This document shows, one piece after another, positions 16,632 through 26,640 of a stretch of 64,000 nt of DNA. This stretch comes from Synechococcus sp. CC9902 (GTDB lineage: Bacteria; Cyanobacteriota; Cyanobacteriia; PCC-6307; Cyanobiaceae): NCBI RefSeq assembly GCF_000012505.1, contig NC_007513.1, forward strand, positions 806,001-870,000, in the 5' to 3' direction. The stretch's first letter is position 1, and each line of letters begins with the position of its first letter. The notes beneath the pieces are model-generated. The model saw nothing but the letters and a program-made list of their open reading frames with translations, did not search any database and was not told the origin of the DNA. Made by a program: the position numbers and the translations under genes.

Positions 16632-17801
16632 TCAGTCTGGCAACGCCTGTCCGATCTGCAGGGGGCCGTCGGTCATCGCCCGGAGACTGACTTGCCGCAG
16701 GCCACGGCTCTGCTTGAGCAGTTGCAGGGCAATCCGCCTAAAAACAACAAGCAGGCCGATGCGATTCGAGAAACATCGCACCAGTAGGTCCGTGGCAGTA
16801 CCAACCAAGATCAGATCGATCCAGCGTTGACGTCCATAACGGGCAGCGATCCGCTTAGCGGTGCCGCCTTTCTGCACCGACTTCACCAACACATCAACAT
16901 CCCGCCAACAAAGGTTTAAGCCTTGTCCACCCACCGGATGGCAGCGGTGCCCAGCTTCTCCGACCAAAACGCCACGGCCTCTGCTGAGGCGACGCGCCAG
17001 CATCCATTGTTGGGGGAAGGCCTTGGGCTGATCCAAAAGAAGGTCTGGGTCGATGCCCTGAGGCAAAATCCCAGCCAGTTGGTCTAGGAATTCGCTTGGT
17101 GGTAACGCGCTGCGGTCTTGGCAGCGCTGCATCGGTGCGCTCCAAACCACTTGGAAATGGTCGTTGCCAAGGGGTAAGACGGCAAGCGGTCCTTCAGGCC
17201 GAAATAATTCGCAGGCTTGATTGGCTTGGACACCTCGAAGCACCACCTTGGCGGTTAAGCATCCCTGCCGATAGCGATGCTGCCAACAACCAATGCCCCA
17301 GCTTTCACGGGTCGGAGACGACGGTCCATCGGCCGCGATCACAAGGCTGTCGGGGCTCGGTATGGGAGCGGCTTCGCCACCGAGATGCAACTGCACAAGC
17401 GCCGACTCTTGAAGTCTTTGCAAAAGAGCAGTCATCAAAGGTCGGTGGTCAAGAATCCAGCCGATTCCGTGATGGCCGCGGTTCTTTTCGGCCAAATCAT
17501 CCGAAACGAACAGCACCTGACGACCTGCCGCAAGATCACGAAGGTCGAGTTGTTCGAAGGCCACCAAATCCTTACGGAGCTCATCCCAAACGCCCAAGCG
17601 CTGCATGAGTCGTCGGCTGGAATGGGTAATGGCGTAGGCACGACTTCGCGCTGCCAGTGCTTTTGAATTTTGCGGATCAAATAAAACCACGCGCTGATTT
17701 TGATGCGCCAAGGCCAGGGCCACCATGCACCCGGTCGGACCGGCCCCCATGACATGGGTTTCCATTAAAAAACTCGCCATCACAAGAGTGTGGCGAGTCA
17801 T
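16632..17801 (-). CDS. UbiH/PHBH-family FAD-dependent hydroxylase
   Basis: 389 residues from the first ATG; starts at 17780 or 17765 would place the FAD motif closer to the N-terminus. The Rossmann motif is VMGAGPTGCMVALALA, the middle DG motif is IAADGPSS, and the C-terminal FAD contact is LVGEAGHRCHPVGGQGLNL. These are the three fingerprints of class A flavin monooxygenases of the UbiH group. In cyanobacteria such proteins may act in quinone or other aromatic hydroxylation; the substrate cannot be read from sequence. Confidence 0.85.
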   Translation of the reverse strand: MTRHTLVMASFLMETHVMGAGPTGCMVALALAHQNQRVVLFDPQNSKALAARSRAYAITHSSRRLMQRLGVWDELRKDLVAFEQLDLRDLAAGRQVLFVSDDLAEKNRGHHGIGWILDHRPLMTALLQRLQESALVQLHLGGEAAPIPSPDSLVIAADGPSSPTRESWGIGCWQHRYRQGCLTAKVVLRGVQANQACELFRPEGPLAVLPLGNDHFQVVWSAPMQRCQDRSALPPSEFLDQLAGILPQGIDPDLLLDQPKAFPQQWMLARRLSRGRGVLVGEAGHRCHPVGGQGLNLCWRDVDVLVKSVQKGGTAKRIAARYGRQRWIDLILVGTATDLLVRCFSNRIGLLVVFRRIALQLLKQSRGLRQVSLRAMTDGPLQIGQALPD

Positions 17802-17819
17802 GCAGGTTGACTGTGAGGA

Positions 17820-18071
17820 TCAGCCGAGTCCGAGTAAGCCGTGGGTGAACGCTTCACCGCCCATGGCGATCTCTGTTGCGAGCAATGCGATGAAGCCGAG
17901 CATGGCCATGCGTCCATTCAGCTTTTCAGCGCGGTCGTGGAAGCCCCAACCCTGCTCACTCTCCACCACTTCCATGCGGGGTTCAGCGGCAAAGGCGTTG
18001 AGACGACCGCCATCTTCTGTGGTGACAGTGGCGCCACGGATCACGGGTGATGAAGGAGTGGATTGAGTCAT
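17820..18071 (-). CDS. hli: High-light-inducible protein (Hli/Scp)
   Basis: 83 residues from an ATG at 18071 (a longer version from 18110 is less likely). One membrane helix with the chlorophyll-binding motif [13 protein letters not shown] (ExxNxR type), preceded by GWGFHDR. Hli proteins are one-helix relatives of plant antenna proteins that bind chlorophyll and carotenoid and protect photosystems and chlorophyll-synthesis enzymes under stress. The N-terminal 45 residues are polar and longer than in minimal Hli proteins. Confidence 0.93.
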   Translation of the reverse strand: MTQSTPSSPVIRGATVTTEDGGRLNAFAAEPRMEVVESEQGWGFHDRAEKLNGRMAMLGFIALLATEIAMGGEAFTHGLLGLG

Positions 18072-18134
18072 GGACAACCAAAGGCGTCTTTGCGAAGAAG
18101 TGTAAACCAAGTTTGCGGAATCGTTACAAACCGC

Positions 18135-18794
18135 TCAATTTCTGGCGGCGCGGGATAGGCGAAGTCGGCAAAGCTCTTCAAAGGCTGGTCTCAATAAATA
18201 TGGGTACTCACCAACCCACATCCGCAATCCTGGGAGCCACGCATCGCTGAGCGCTCCAATCCGCGAAAAATCTTTTCGCTCGCTTAAGACCAAGCAGCGA
18301 ATCACGGTTCCTGCTCGAATCGTTTTGTGGTTTTTCTCCATCGGAAAGGCCACTCGTCCCAAGTAGCCGTCCTCGTCCTCGAGCTCGAGGAGCATCCAGG
18401 TGCGTCGATTCTCGATCAGCTCCAGTTTTCCGCGGCTATCAGCCTGCTCATGGCGGTTTTCGACGCGTTCGCGGGTCGTCACGGTCGCGACCTCCCCCTC
18501 AAAAAGTGCCGCGGAGGGATAGCGGCGCAGCGTGGCATTGCGCTGCCCTGCCTGAACAATTGGACCCCAAAGGATATAAAGCAAAAACACCACGCCCGTC
18601 ACGAGCCAAAAGGGCCCCCAACGGCTCGACATTTGGCTTTGGCTGATCAGCAATGTGATCACGCCACCAATCGTGGCCACCATCACCCGCTGCAAAATTT
18701 CTTGGGGTGAGCCAAGGGAAAATCGAAATTGACCTGCTGTGGCGACCGCTGGAATCAGCCGCTGCAGTTCACCGGGACGGAGCGGAATCAACAT
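18135..18794 (-). CDS. Conserved membrane protein of unknown function
   Basis: 219 residues. Two adjacent membrane helices (about residues 38-50 and 60-80) followed by a cytoplasmic beta-rich domain (LFEGEVATVTTRERVENRH, then WMLLELEDEDGYLGRVAF). Located 10 bp downstream of dapB on the same strand, so likely cotranscribed. No domain with known function recognised. Confidence 0.7.
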   Translation of the reverse strand: MLIPLRPGELQRLIPAVATAGQFRFSLGSPQEILQRVMVATIGGVITLLISQSQMSSRWGPFWLVTGVVFLLYILWGPIVQAGQRNATLRRYPSAALFEGEVATVTTRERVENRHEQADSRGKLELIENRRTWMLLELEDEDGYLGRVAFPMEKNHKTIRAGTVIRCLVLSERKDFSRIGALSDAWLPGLRMWVGEYPYLLRPAFEELCRLRLSRAARN

Positions 18795-18804
18795 CAGTAG
18801 TTGT

Positions 18805-19638
18805 TCAAATCAGCCTTTCCAGGCCATAGACCAATTGTTGGAGAGAACCCACTTTTCGAATAGTGAGCAAAACCCCAGGCATGTAGGCCGATCGATCAAT
18901 CGTGTCGTGGCGGAGGGTGTAAGTCTCACCTGGTGCACCAAACATCACCTCTTGATGGGCGACAAGCCCTGGTAAGCGCAGGGAATGAAGGTTGAGTCCG
19001 CTGTCCCGAACCCCTCCCCGTGAACCTTGCAGCGATTCATGCTCATCCACCTCCGCTGGGTTGAAGCTTTGTTTGACCTCTTCCATGAGTTCGGCTGTTT
19101 TGATGCAGGTGCCACTCGGAGCATCCGCCTTGCGGTTGTGATGAAGCTCAGTGAGCTCGGCGTGGTCATAGAAACGGGCCGCTGCCGCCGCGGCTTGCTG
19201 CAAGAGCACCATCCCGACGGAGAAATTGGGAATCACCGCCCCTCCGATTGAAGCTTTGGCTGAAAACTCAGTGAGATCGTTCAGTTGTATAGGGCTGAGT
19301 CCTGTGGTGCCAATCACCGGATGCACGCCGTAGGCGATTGCAGCTCTGGTGTGATCAAACACCACAGAAGGATGGGTGAAATCCACCAGCACAGCGTTCT
19401 GGTCGGAATTGCGTACCGATTGGCTTACGGCACAAAGGCAACCTTCGAAATCGGCTGTGACGGCCACCTCAAGTTCTTTGATGCCGAGCTCTAGGCCCAC
19501 ATCAGTTCCCTCCTTGCCGGGGGTGTTGTCGATCGCTCCCACCAGTTGGCAGTCCTCGGCGTTGACGACCGCGTTGATGACTTCCGCGCCCATCCGGCCG
19601 AGAGCTCCCGCAACAACAACAGGAATTGGAGAGGACAT
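18805..19638 (-). CDS. dapB: 4-hydroxy-tetrahydrodipicolinate reductase
   Basis: 277 residues from the ATG at 19638, which places the NAD(P) motif [13 protein letters not shown] at the N-terminus. Second step of the lysine/diaminopimelate branch. The catalytic segment [14 protein letters not shown] carries the conserved His pair and Lys, VIGTTGLS is the conserved active-site loop, and the C-terminal dimerisation domain is intact. Divergent from chlH. Confidence 0.96.
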   Translation of the reverse strand: MSSPIPVVVAGALGRMGAEVINAVVNAEDCQLVGAIDNTPGKEGTDVGLELGIKELEVAVTADFEGCLCAVSQSVRNSDQNAVLVDFTHPSVVFDHTRAAIAYGVHPVIGTTGLSPIQLNDLTEFSAKASIGGAVIPNFSVGMVLLQQAAAAAARFYDHAELTELHHNRKADAPSGTCIKTAELMEEVKQSFNPAEVDEHESLQGSRGGVRDSGLNLHSLRLPGLVAHQEVMFGAPGETYTLRHDTIDRSAYMPGVLLTIRKVGSLQQLVYGLERLI

Positions 19639-19764
19639 CGAAGCGGCGCGAACACCCAAAGCCTATGGGCCCACACGTTTGACGCTCAATCGAAACCAAT
19701 CGATATCTTTCAGGTCCTCGAGAGGAAGCGCCATTAAGTTCTGTACTTAGCTCGAAGTGCGCAG

Positions 19765-22700
19765 ATGTTCACACAGGTCCGCTCCGCTAATCGTCGCGTT
19801 GCCCCTGTTGATGGTCAGAACCACAAATCGGTGATGAAGGCCGTGTATGTGGTGCTGGAACCCCAGTATCAGAACGCGTTGACTCAAGCCGCCAATGCCC
19901 TGAATGCAGCGGGTTCTGAGCTCGGGATTGAGTTGAGCGGCTACCTAATAGAAGAGTTGCGTGATGACGACAACTACGCCGGTTTTTGTGCGGATGTGGC
20001 TGAGGCAGACGTTTTTATCGCCTCGTTGATTTTTATTGAAGACTTGGCCCAGAAGGTGGTCGACGCAGTTGCCCCCCACCGCGATCGTTTAAAAGCAGCT
20101 GTTGTCTTCCCCTCGATGCCAGAGGTGATGCGGCTGAACAAGCTCGGCAGCTTCTCCATGGCGCAGCTTGGCCAGAGCAAAAGTGCGATTGCCGGCTTCA
20201 TGAAAAAGCGGAAGGAGGCCGGAGGAGCCGGTTTTCAAGACGCCATGCTCAAGCTGCTGAACACACTTCCCACGGTTCTGAAATACCTGCCAGTGGAGAA
20301 AGCGCAGGATGCGCGCAGCTTCATGCTCAGCTTCCAGTACTGGCTTGGAGGAACTCCGGACAATCTTCGGAATTTTCTGCTGATGTTGGCGGATAAATAC
20401 GTGTTCCCCCCCGCCGAAGGTGAGGAGCGCCCAGCGATGAATGTGGCGGAACCGGAGGTTTTTCCAGATCTCGGGATCTGGCATCCCTTGGCTCCATCGA
20501 TGTTTGAAGATCTCAAGGAGTATCTGAATTGGAACGCAAGCCGCACTGATCTGTCTGAGCAGGCCAGAACTGGCCCGGTGATTGGTCTGGTGTTGCAACG
20601 CAGCCACATCGTGACGGGAGACGACGCCCACTACGTCGCCACGATTCAAGAACTGGAATACCGCGGAGCTCGGGTGATTCCGATCTTTTGTGGTGGACTC
20701 GACTTTTCGAGGCCCGTCAACGCTTTTTTCTTCGACCCACTCAATCCAGAGCAGCCCTTGGTGGACGGCATTGTTTCTTTAACAGGATTCGCCCTTGTGG
20801 GGGGACCAGCTCGTCAGGATCACCCCAAGGCGATTGAGTCTCTGAAGAAGCTCAATCGCCCTTACATGGTTGCGTTGCCATTGGTGTTCCAAACCACCCA
20901 AGAATGGGAGGGCAGCGACCTTGGCTTACATCCAGTGCAGGTGGCTCTTCAGATCGCTATCCCTGAGTTGGATGGCGCAATCGAACCCATCGTGCTGTCG
21001 GGTCGAGACGACGCCACCGGGAAAGCTCATACCCTTCAAGATCGAATCGATGCGATAGCTGAACGGGCGATTCGTTGGTCCTCGTTGCGGACCAAGCCCC
21101 GCGTCGATAAGAAACTTGCCATCACTGTTTTCAGCTTCCCTCCAGATAAGGGCAACGTTGGTACTGCTGCGTATCTCGATGTTTTTGGCTCGATTCATCG
21201 CGTGATGCAGGAAATGAAGGCCAAGGGATACGACGTGCAGAACCTGCCGAGTTCTCCCAAAGCCCTCCTGGAGGCGGTGATCAACGATCCAGAAGCGATG
21301 CAGGGTTCCCCTGAGCTATCGATTGCCCATCGCATGAGCGTTGAGGAATACGAGCGCCTTACGCCCTACTCCAATCGTCTGGAGGAGAACTGGGGGAAAC
21401 CCCCTGGAAATCTCAACAGCGATGGACAAAACCTGTTGGTGTTTGGTCGCCATTTCGGCAATATTTTCGTTGGCGTCCAGCCCACCTTTGGCTACGAAGG
21501 CGATCCGATGCGCCTGCTGTACTCCCGCAGTGCAAGCCCCCATCATGGATTTGCTGCCTACTACACCTACCTCCAAAAAATTTGGAAGGCGGATGCCGTT
21601 CTCCACTTCGGCACCCATGGCTCGCTGGAGTTCATGCCTGGAAAGCAAATGGGCATGAGTGAAACCTGTTACCCAGATTCGTTGATTGGTGCTCTTCCAA
21701 ACCTCTATTACTACGCCGCAAATAATCCATCTGAAGCAACAATCGCGAAGCGTCGTGGGTACGCCTCCACCATTAGCTACCTCACACCTCCGGCAGAAAA
21801 TGCTGGCTTGTACAAGGGGCTGAAGGAGCTTGGTGAGCTGGTGGGCTCCTATCAACAGCTGCGGGAAGGTGGCCGTGGGGTTCAAATCGTCAACACGATT
21901 GTTGAAACGGCTCGCCAGTGCAATCTCGATAAGGATGTCGACCTACCTGAGGATGATGCCGGATCAATTGATCTTGAGGGTCGCGACGCTTTGGTGGGAG
22001 CCGTTTACCGGCAGTTGATGGAGATCGAAAGTCGTTTGTTGCCCTGTGGTTTACACACGATTGGTCGACCTCCTACGGCGGAGGAAGCAATCGCCACTCT
22101 GGTCAGCATTGCTGCATTGGAACGCGAGGAAGATGGCCTGCGGTCATTGCCCGGTCTGTTGGCGGAGTCGATTGGCCGCAGCATTGAAGACATCTATCAG
22201 GGCAACGACAACGGTGTGCTCGCCGATGTGGAACTCAACCGCACAATTACGGAGACATGCCGTGCTGCGGTGGGAGCCATGGTTCGGTCGCTGACCGGTC
22301 TGGATGGCCGGGTGAGCATGCGAAATAGTTTCGGCTGGTTCTACGACGTTCTTGCTCGCTTTGGTTTTAAGTTGCCATCTCCATGGCTCAGGGCTTGCTG
22401 TAACTCTGATTTTGCTCAGATTGATGCCACTGAGCTCGATAAGTTGTTCGGCTACTTGCGCTTCTGCCTAGAACAAATCTGCGCTGATATGGAAATGGAG
22501 AGTTTGTTGAAAGCTCTCGATGGTGAATACATCCTGCCCGGTCCTGGTGGAGATCCGATCCGTAATCCGGGAGTTTTGCCGAGTGGCAAAAACATTCACG
22601 CCCTCGACCCCCAGGCCATTCCAACGCGCGCCGCAGTTGCTGCGGCGAAGGGAGTGGTGGACAAACTGATTGAACGACAGCGAGAAGAACAGGGTGCTTG

Positions 22701-23775
22701 GCCTGAAACCATTGCCTGCGTTCTTTGGGGAACCGACAACATCAAAACCTACGGCGAGTCTCTTGCTCAAATCCTTTGGTTTGTTGGTGTGAAGCCCATG
22801 CCCGACTCCGTTGGCCGTGTCAACAAACTGGAGCTGCTTTCCCTAGAGGAATTGGGTCGTCCCCGTATTGATGTGGTGGTGAATTGCTCCGGGGTGTTCC
22901 GTGATTTGTTTATCAATCAGATGGCTTTGATTGATCAGGCAGTGAAGATGGCTGCCGAGGCTGATGAGCCGCTTGATCAAAACTTTGTGAGGAAGCATTC
23001 GCTTGAACAGGCTGAGAAAGAAGGGACAAGTGTGCGGGATGCTGCCTGCAGAGTGTTCTCCAATGCCAGTGGAAGCTACAGCTCTAATGTGAACCTTGCG
23101 GTTGAGAACAGCACCTGGGAAGAAGAAGGAGAGCTTCAAGAGATGTACCTCTCCCGTAAAACGTTTGCTTTCAATGCCGATAATCCTGGCGAGATGAACC
23201 AAAATCGAGACGTCTTTGAGTCGGTAATGAAAACTGCCGATGTTACGTTTCAAAACCTTGATTCAGCCGAAATCTCATTAACAGATGTCAGTCATTATTT
23301 CGATTCTGATCCCACGAAGTTAATTGCAGGACTTCGAGATGATGGCAAGGCTCCTACAAGTTATATCGCCGACACCACAACGGCTAACGCACAAGTTCGC
23401 TCTTTAAGTGAAACAATCCGTTTAGACTCTCGCACCAAACTTCTCAATCCAAAGTGGTACGAGGGGATGCTCGATTCCGGTTATGAGGGCGTTCGCGAAG
23501 TGGCTAAACGTCTGAATTTCACCCTCGGATGGAGTGCTACCAGTGGTTCGGTCGATAATTTTGTTTACGAGGAAGCCAATGAAACGTTCATTAATGATCC
23601 TGAGATGAGGAAGAGATTGCTAGAACTTAACCCGAATAGTTTCCGTCAAATTGTCGGTACTTTGCTTGAGGTTCATGGTCGTGGTTATTGGGAAACTTCT
23701 GATGAAAATATTGAGCAACTGCAGGAGCTTTACCAAGAGGTTGAAGATCGCATTGAGGGAGTCGTTGCAGATTAA
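19765..23775 (+). CDS. chlH: Magnesium chelatase subunit H
   Basis: 1336 residues, the full length of ChlH (CobN/BchH superfamily). It binds protoporphyrin IX and, with ChlI and ChlD (not in this window), inserts Mg2+ with ATP hydrolysis, the first committed step of chlorophyll synthesis. The start is followed by about 25 variable residues and then [20 protein letters not shown]. Conserved features include [20 protein letters not shown] (about residue 612), the [20 protein letters not shown] segment, and the [18 protein letters not shown] block near residue 990. Single gene, divergent from dapB. Confidence 0.98.
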   Translation: MFTQVRSANRRVAPVDGQNHKSVMKAVYVVLEPQYQNALTQAANALNAAGSELGIELSGYLIEELRDDDNYAGFCADVAEADVFIASLIFIEDLAQKVVDAVAPHRDRLKAAVVFPSMPEVMRLNKLGSFSMAQLGQSKSAIAGFMKKRKEAGGAGFQDAMLKLLNTLPTVLKYLPVEKAQDARSFMLSFQYWLGGTPDNLRNFLLMLADKYVFPPAEGEERPAMNVAEPEVFPDLGIWHPLAPSMFEDLKEYLNWNASRTDLSEQARTGPVIGLVLQRSHIVTGDDAHYVATIQELEYRGARVIPIFCGGLDFSRPVNAFFFDPLNPEQPLVDGIVSLTGFALVGGPARQDHPKAIESLKKLNRPYMVALPLVFQTTQEWEGSDLGLHPVQVALQIAIPELDGAIEPIVLSGRDDATGKAHTLQDRIDAIAERAIRWSSLRTKPRVDKKLAITVFSFPPDKGNVGTAAYLDVFGSIHRVMQEMKAKGYDVQNLPSSPKALLEAVINDPEAMQGSPELSIAHRMSVEEYERLTPYSNRLEENWGKPPGNLNSDGQNLLVFGRHFGNIFVGVQPTFGYEGDPMRLLYSRSASPHHGFAAYYTYLQKIWKADAVLHFGTHGSLEFMPGKQMGMSETCYPDSLIGALPNLYYYAANNPSEATIAKRRGYASTISYLTPPAENAGLYKGLKELGELVGSYQQLREGGRGVQIVNTIVETARQCNLDKDVDLPEDDAGSIDLEGRDALVGAVYRQLMEIESRLLPCGLHTIGRPPTAEEAIATLVSIAALEREEDGLRSLPGLLAESIGRSIEDIYQGNDNGVLADVELNRTITETCRAAVGAMVRSLTGLDGRVSMRNSFGWFYDVLARFGFKLPSPWLRACCNSDFAQIDATELDKLFGYLRFCLEQICADMEMESLLKALDGEYILPGPGGDPIRNPGVLPSGKNIHALDPQAIPTRAAVAAAKGVVDKLIERQREEQGAWPETIACVLWGTDNIKTYGESLAQILWFVGVKPMPDSVGRVNKLELLSLEELGRPRIDVVVNCSGVFRDLFINQMALIDQAVKMAAEADEPLDQNFVRKHSLEQAEKEGTSVRDAACRVFSNASGSYSSNVNLAVENSTWEEEGELQEMYLSRKTFAFNADNPGEMNQNRDVFESVMKTADVTFQNLDSAEISLTDVSHYFDSDPTKLIAGLRDDGKAPTSYIADTTTANAQVRSLSETIRLDSRTKLLNPKWYEGMLDSGYEGVREVAKRLNFTLGWSATSGSVDNFVYEEANETFINDPEMRKRLLELNPNSFRQIVGTLLEVHGRGYWETSDENIEQLQELYQEVEDRIEGVVAD

Positions 23776-23852
23776 TCTTTGGCAAAACAGAAATTATTAT
23801 TTGCCTCTTTGAATAAGTTGATGTCTACCTGTGCGGCATTATTTTCGAATGT

Positions 23853-24614
23853 TTAGTCGAAGCCATTTTTCTGGGACCAGTTCTTACATATGCATTGATT
23901 GTTTAAAAGGAGGTCTCCTGGGTCAATCACTAAGGTGTGAAATATCTTTTCAGGTTTGAGGAGGTATGTATTTCGCTCCCATGAGTCATACATAACATCG
24001 TGTGCTTGTTTGGCTAGCTCGCTGCTTTTGTAGCGGAATAGCTGTGTTTTGGCGCCTCTTTTGCCCATCTTTCTTCTTCTGGCTTTGAATTGAAGTGAAT
24101 TTCTTTCGTGATCGATATCAATCGTGTTGACGAGTATTTCTTTGAATCTAGAAAAAAATGGATTCTTTAGATAGCTTGATGTCATCAAGTCGCATACTTC
24201 TGGCTCTAATCTTTTTCTGCTGCTAGTGGGTATGTCTGTTTTCTTTTTAATCCGTTTTTGATCTTCCTTTATTGCGGCTTTGTATCCAAGGGTATGAACA
24301 ACATGCTTTAGGTCGATGTGAAGAAGAAGGCAGGGTGGTGGAGAAACTGTTTTGGCCAGTTGATGGATGTGTCTTGCTTGGAAAATTGATTGATTGTTTA
24401 TGACGTCTACAAAGTCGTCGTATTCTTGAAAGTCCGGACTATTACACGTCTGGAGAAATTTGGCATGAAAATGTTCTCCGAATAATGGCAAATTTAATTT
24501 ATAAGACGATTGAATGATGGTAGATTTTCCGGCTCCAGCACATCCCGCTACAATGAATAATGTATCTAAGTCTTTTTTGTGTGAGGCGCTCGGGAGTTTG
24601 ATGGCGAACAGTTG
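23853..24614 (-). CDS. P-loop NTPase-like ORF lacking a canonical start codon
   Basis: The frame is open from a TAA at 24615-24617 to a stop at 23853. It carries a Walker A motif at about 24519-24557 (FIVAGCAGAGKSTI), then LFGEHFHAKFLQTC, a hydrophobic LLLHIDLKHVVHTLG strand and a basic ARRRKMGKRG region. No ATG, GTG or TTG lies upstream of the P-loop; only CTG (24611), ATC or ATT codons are available, and the first TTG (24491) would cut off the P-loop. AT-rich and unlike its neighbours. Either a rare initiator, a lost 5' end, or a decaying transferred gene. Function unknown. Confidence 0.5.
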   Translation of the reverse strand, partial: QLFAIKLPSASHKKDLDTLFIVAGCAGAGKSTIIQSSYKLNLPLFGEHFHAKFLQTCNSPDFQEYDDFVDVINNQSIFQARHIHQLAKTVSPPPCLLLHIDLKHVVHTLGYKAAIKEDQKRIKKKTDIPTSSRKRLEPEVCDLMTSSYLKNPFFSRFKEILVNTIDIDHERNSLQFKARRRKMGKRGAKTQLFRYKSSELAKQAHDVMYDSWERNTYLLKPEKIFHTLVIDPGDLLLNNQCICKNWSQKNGFD

Positions 24615-24816
24615 TTAGTGGATTGAAATGTTGTGATCGCGTTTAATTGGTTTCCTGTGAAACTTATTGAACGTCAGATTGAATCATATTTTACCCCATC
24701 TTAACTCAAATCTTATGGTTGCTCGCCCTTCGAGGAGGGGGATCTACCCATTCGTGGTTTTTAGGGGTTAAGAGGTGAGTGTTGGTTGCGTCGCTGCGAG
24801 CCTTCGTTCCCTTGTC

Positions 24817-25677
24817 TCACCAAAGTGCAGAGGCCATGCGCAGCGTCTGGGCGATTGCACCCACATCGTGGACACGAACGATGGCCGCTTTGGCCTGAGC
24901 GCAGCGGCAGGCCACCGCAGCTGTTCCCCATAGACGGGCTTTCGGTCGCGGCTCGTTAAGCACCTCACCAATAAAGCGTTTGCGGGATGGGCCGATTAGC
25001 AGCGGGAAGCCGTCTTGATTGAGCTGTTCGAGCTCACGCAGCAACTGCAGGTTCTGCTCATGGGATTTGGCAAAACCCAGGCCTGGATCCCAGATGATTT
25101 GCGATGGCTGGACTCCCGCCCGAAGCGCCTCCTCGGTGCACTTCTGCAACCCCGACCGCACCTCGGAGGTGATGTTCTTGTAGTCGGTGAGTTGATCCAT
25201 GGTCTTGCTGTCGCCGCGGCTGTGCATCAAAACAACCGGACATTGGGCTTGAGCCACCACCCCGAGGAGTTGAGGATCCCGACGCCCTCCGCTGACATCG
25301 TTCACCCAGTTCGCCCCCGCATCCAGGGCTGCTGATGCGACGGGTGCCAAAAATGTATCCACGGAGATCAGCGCCTCAGGACACTGACGCCGAATTGCGG
25401 TCAGCGCGGGAAGAAGACGTCGACATTCTTCCTCGGCACCAACTTCGTCCGCCCCGGGTCTCGTGCTTTGCGCCCCGAGGTCGAGAACATCGGCTCCCAG
25501 CTTGAGTTGTCTCTGCGCTTCCTCAACGGCGCGATCCGTCGCTAAAAATCGACCACCGTCGCTGAAGGAATCCGGGGTGATGTTGATCACCCCCATCACA
25601 GCGGTCCGTTCCCGCCAGGCCAGCGGCCAGTTCGCGGAATTAAGCGACGTTGTAGTTGGCAATGCGCGCGAAACCAT
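24817..25677 (-). CDS. folP: Dihydropteroate synthase
   Basis: 286 residues from an ATG at 25677, inside the 3' end of tpiA (38-bp overlap). Condenses p-aminobenzoate with the pterin diphosphate in folate synthesis; the sulfonamide target. Motifs: [16 protein letters not shown], the pterin-binding [16 protein letters not shown] and WVNDVSGG, and [13 protein letters not shown] near the C-terminus with IVRVHDV after it. Cotranscribed with tpiA. Confidence 0.95.
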   Translation of the reverse strand: MVSRALPTTTSLNSANWPLAWRERTAVMGVINITPDSFSDGGRFLATDRAVEEAQRQLKLGADVLDLGAQSTRPGADEVGAEEECRRLLPALTAIRRQCPEALISVDTFLAPVASAALDAGANWVNDVSGGRRDPQLLGVVAQAQCPVVLMHSRGDSKTMDQLTDYKNITSEVRSGLQKCTEEALRAGVQPSQIIWDPGLGFAKSHEQNLQLLRELEQLNQDGFPLLIGPSRKRFIGEVLNEPRPKARLWGTAAVACRCAQAKAAIVRVHDVGAIAQTLRMASALW

Positions 25678-26371
25678 CGGGTTGAAGTGATGCGCCACCC
25701 ACCAGAACGCCATCAATATCACTCATTCCCATGAGTTCATCGATGTTGCCTCCCTTCACTGAACCGCCGTACTGAATGACGAGATCTGGGGACCCCACCC
25801 AGCTGCGGATCAAGCCGCATATGCGATTGGCTTCTGCCGCTTCGCAGGTTTTTCCAGTGCCAATGGCCCAGATCGGCTCATAGGCCACCACGAGTAGGTC
25901 GGCGTCGAGTCCTTCCAGCCCCTGCTCGATTTGCCTGCGAATCACGCGTTCTGCTTCACCACGCTCCCGTTGCTCGTCCGTCTCCCCCACGCAGACGATT
26001 GGAATCAGCCCATTGGCCTGGGATGAACGGGCGCGGTGATTGATTTGCTCGTCGCTTTCACTGAAATATTTTCGCGGTTCGCTGTGTCCAACGATTGTGT
26101 AGGTCACTCCATGCTCCTTAAGCATGGATGGAGAGATTTCGCCGGTGAAGGCACCTGATCCCTCCCAGTGCACGTTCTGACTGGAAAGGGCAATAGGACT
26201 GTCCTTGCAGAGATCAGCCATGGATGAGAGGGCTGTGAACGGAGGAGCCAGCACCAGATCACGGTCGTTGGGCATGTCCGCTACGAGCGGTAGGAAGGCA
26301 GCCATGAACTCCCTGGCCTGGGCACAGGTCATGTGCATCTTCCAGTTGCCAGCGATCACCGGTCTGCGCAC
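25640..26371 (-). CDS. tpiA: Triosephosphate isomerase
   Basis: 243 residues, complete TIM barrel. Catalytic Lys in AGNWKMH (Lys11), His in [11 protein letters not shown] and Glu in [13 protein letters not shown]; phosphate-binding [10 protein letters not shown] is intact. The usual GHSERR reads GHSEPR here; the Glu is kept but the first Arg is Pro. Interconverts dihydroxyacetone phosphate and glyceraldehyde 3-phosphate in the Calvin cycle and glycolysis. Its 3' end overlaps folP. Confidence 0.97.
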   Translation of the reverse strand: MRRPVIAGNWKMHMTCAQAREFMAAFLPLVADMPNDRDLVLAPPFTALSSMADLCKDSPIALSSQNVHWEGSGAFTGEISPSMLKEHGVTYTIVGHSEPRKYFSESDEQINHRARSSQANGLIPIVCVGETDEQRERGEAERVIRRQIEQGLEGLDADLLVVAYEPIWAIGTGKTCEAAEANRICGLIRSWVGSPDLVIQYGGSVKGGNIDELMGMSDIDGVLVGGASLQPDGFARIANYNVA

Positions 26372-26421
26372 GTTTGGTTTCCCATTCGAATCTGGGGGCC
26401 AACTTACGGCCCGATCGCGCT

Positions 26422-26601
26422 TTAACCCTCCATGACGGACTCCTCGCCAGCAAGCACAACCCGATCCCCTGCCGATAGCTGACGTCCTCGACGGATTTCA
26501 ACCGCACCATTCACCGTCACTTCACCCATCTGGATGCGTTGCTTGGCCTCTCCTCCGGTGGAGACCCAGCCTTTCCATTTGAGGAACTGATCCAGCTTCA
26601 T
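26422..26601 (-). CDS. S4-domain RNA-binding protein (YaaA/YbcJ-like)
   Basis: 59 residues from the ATG at 26601, essentially one S4 domain: [20 protein letters not shown], then [17 protein letters not shown] and GDRVVLAG. Such one-domain proteins bind structured RNA and are often linked to ribosome assembly. A longer in-frame extension reaches into the ABC exporter gene and is not protein-like. Starts 39 bp from the divergent exporter. Confidence 0.82.
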   Translation of the reverse strand: MKLDQFLKWKGWVSTGGEAKQRIQMGEVTVNGAVEIRRGRQLSAGDRVVLAGEESVMEG

Positions 26602-26640
26602 TTGAAGGGCGCGTTGGCTCGACGTTGATACTGTGCCGCC

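Noticed and set aside
20089-20649. Antisense frame inside chlH
   Set aside because: chlH is full length and conserved on the plus strand.
23776-23852. Hairpin ggcaaa / tttgcc after chlH as a terminator
   Set aside because: Only six weak base pairs with a long loop and no proper T tract.
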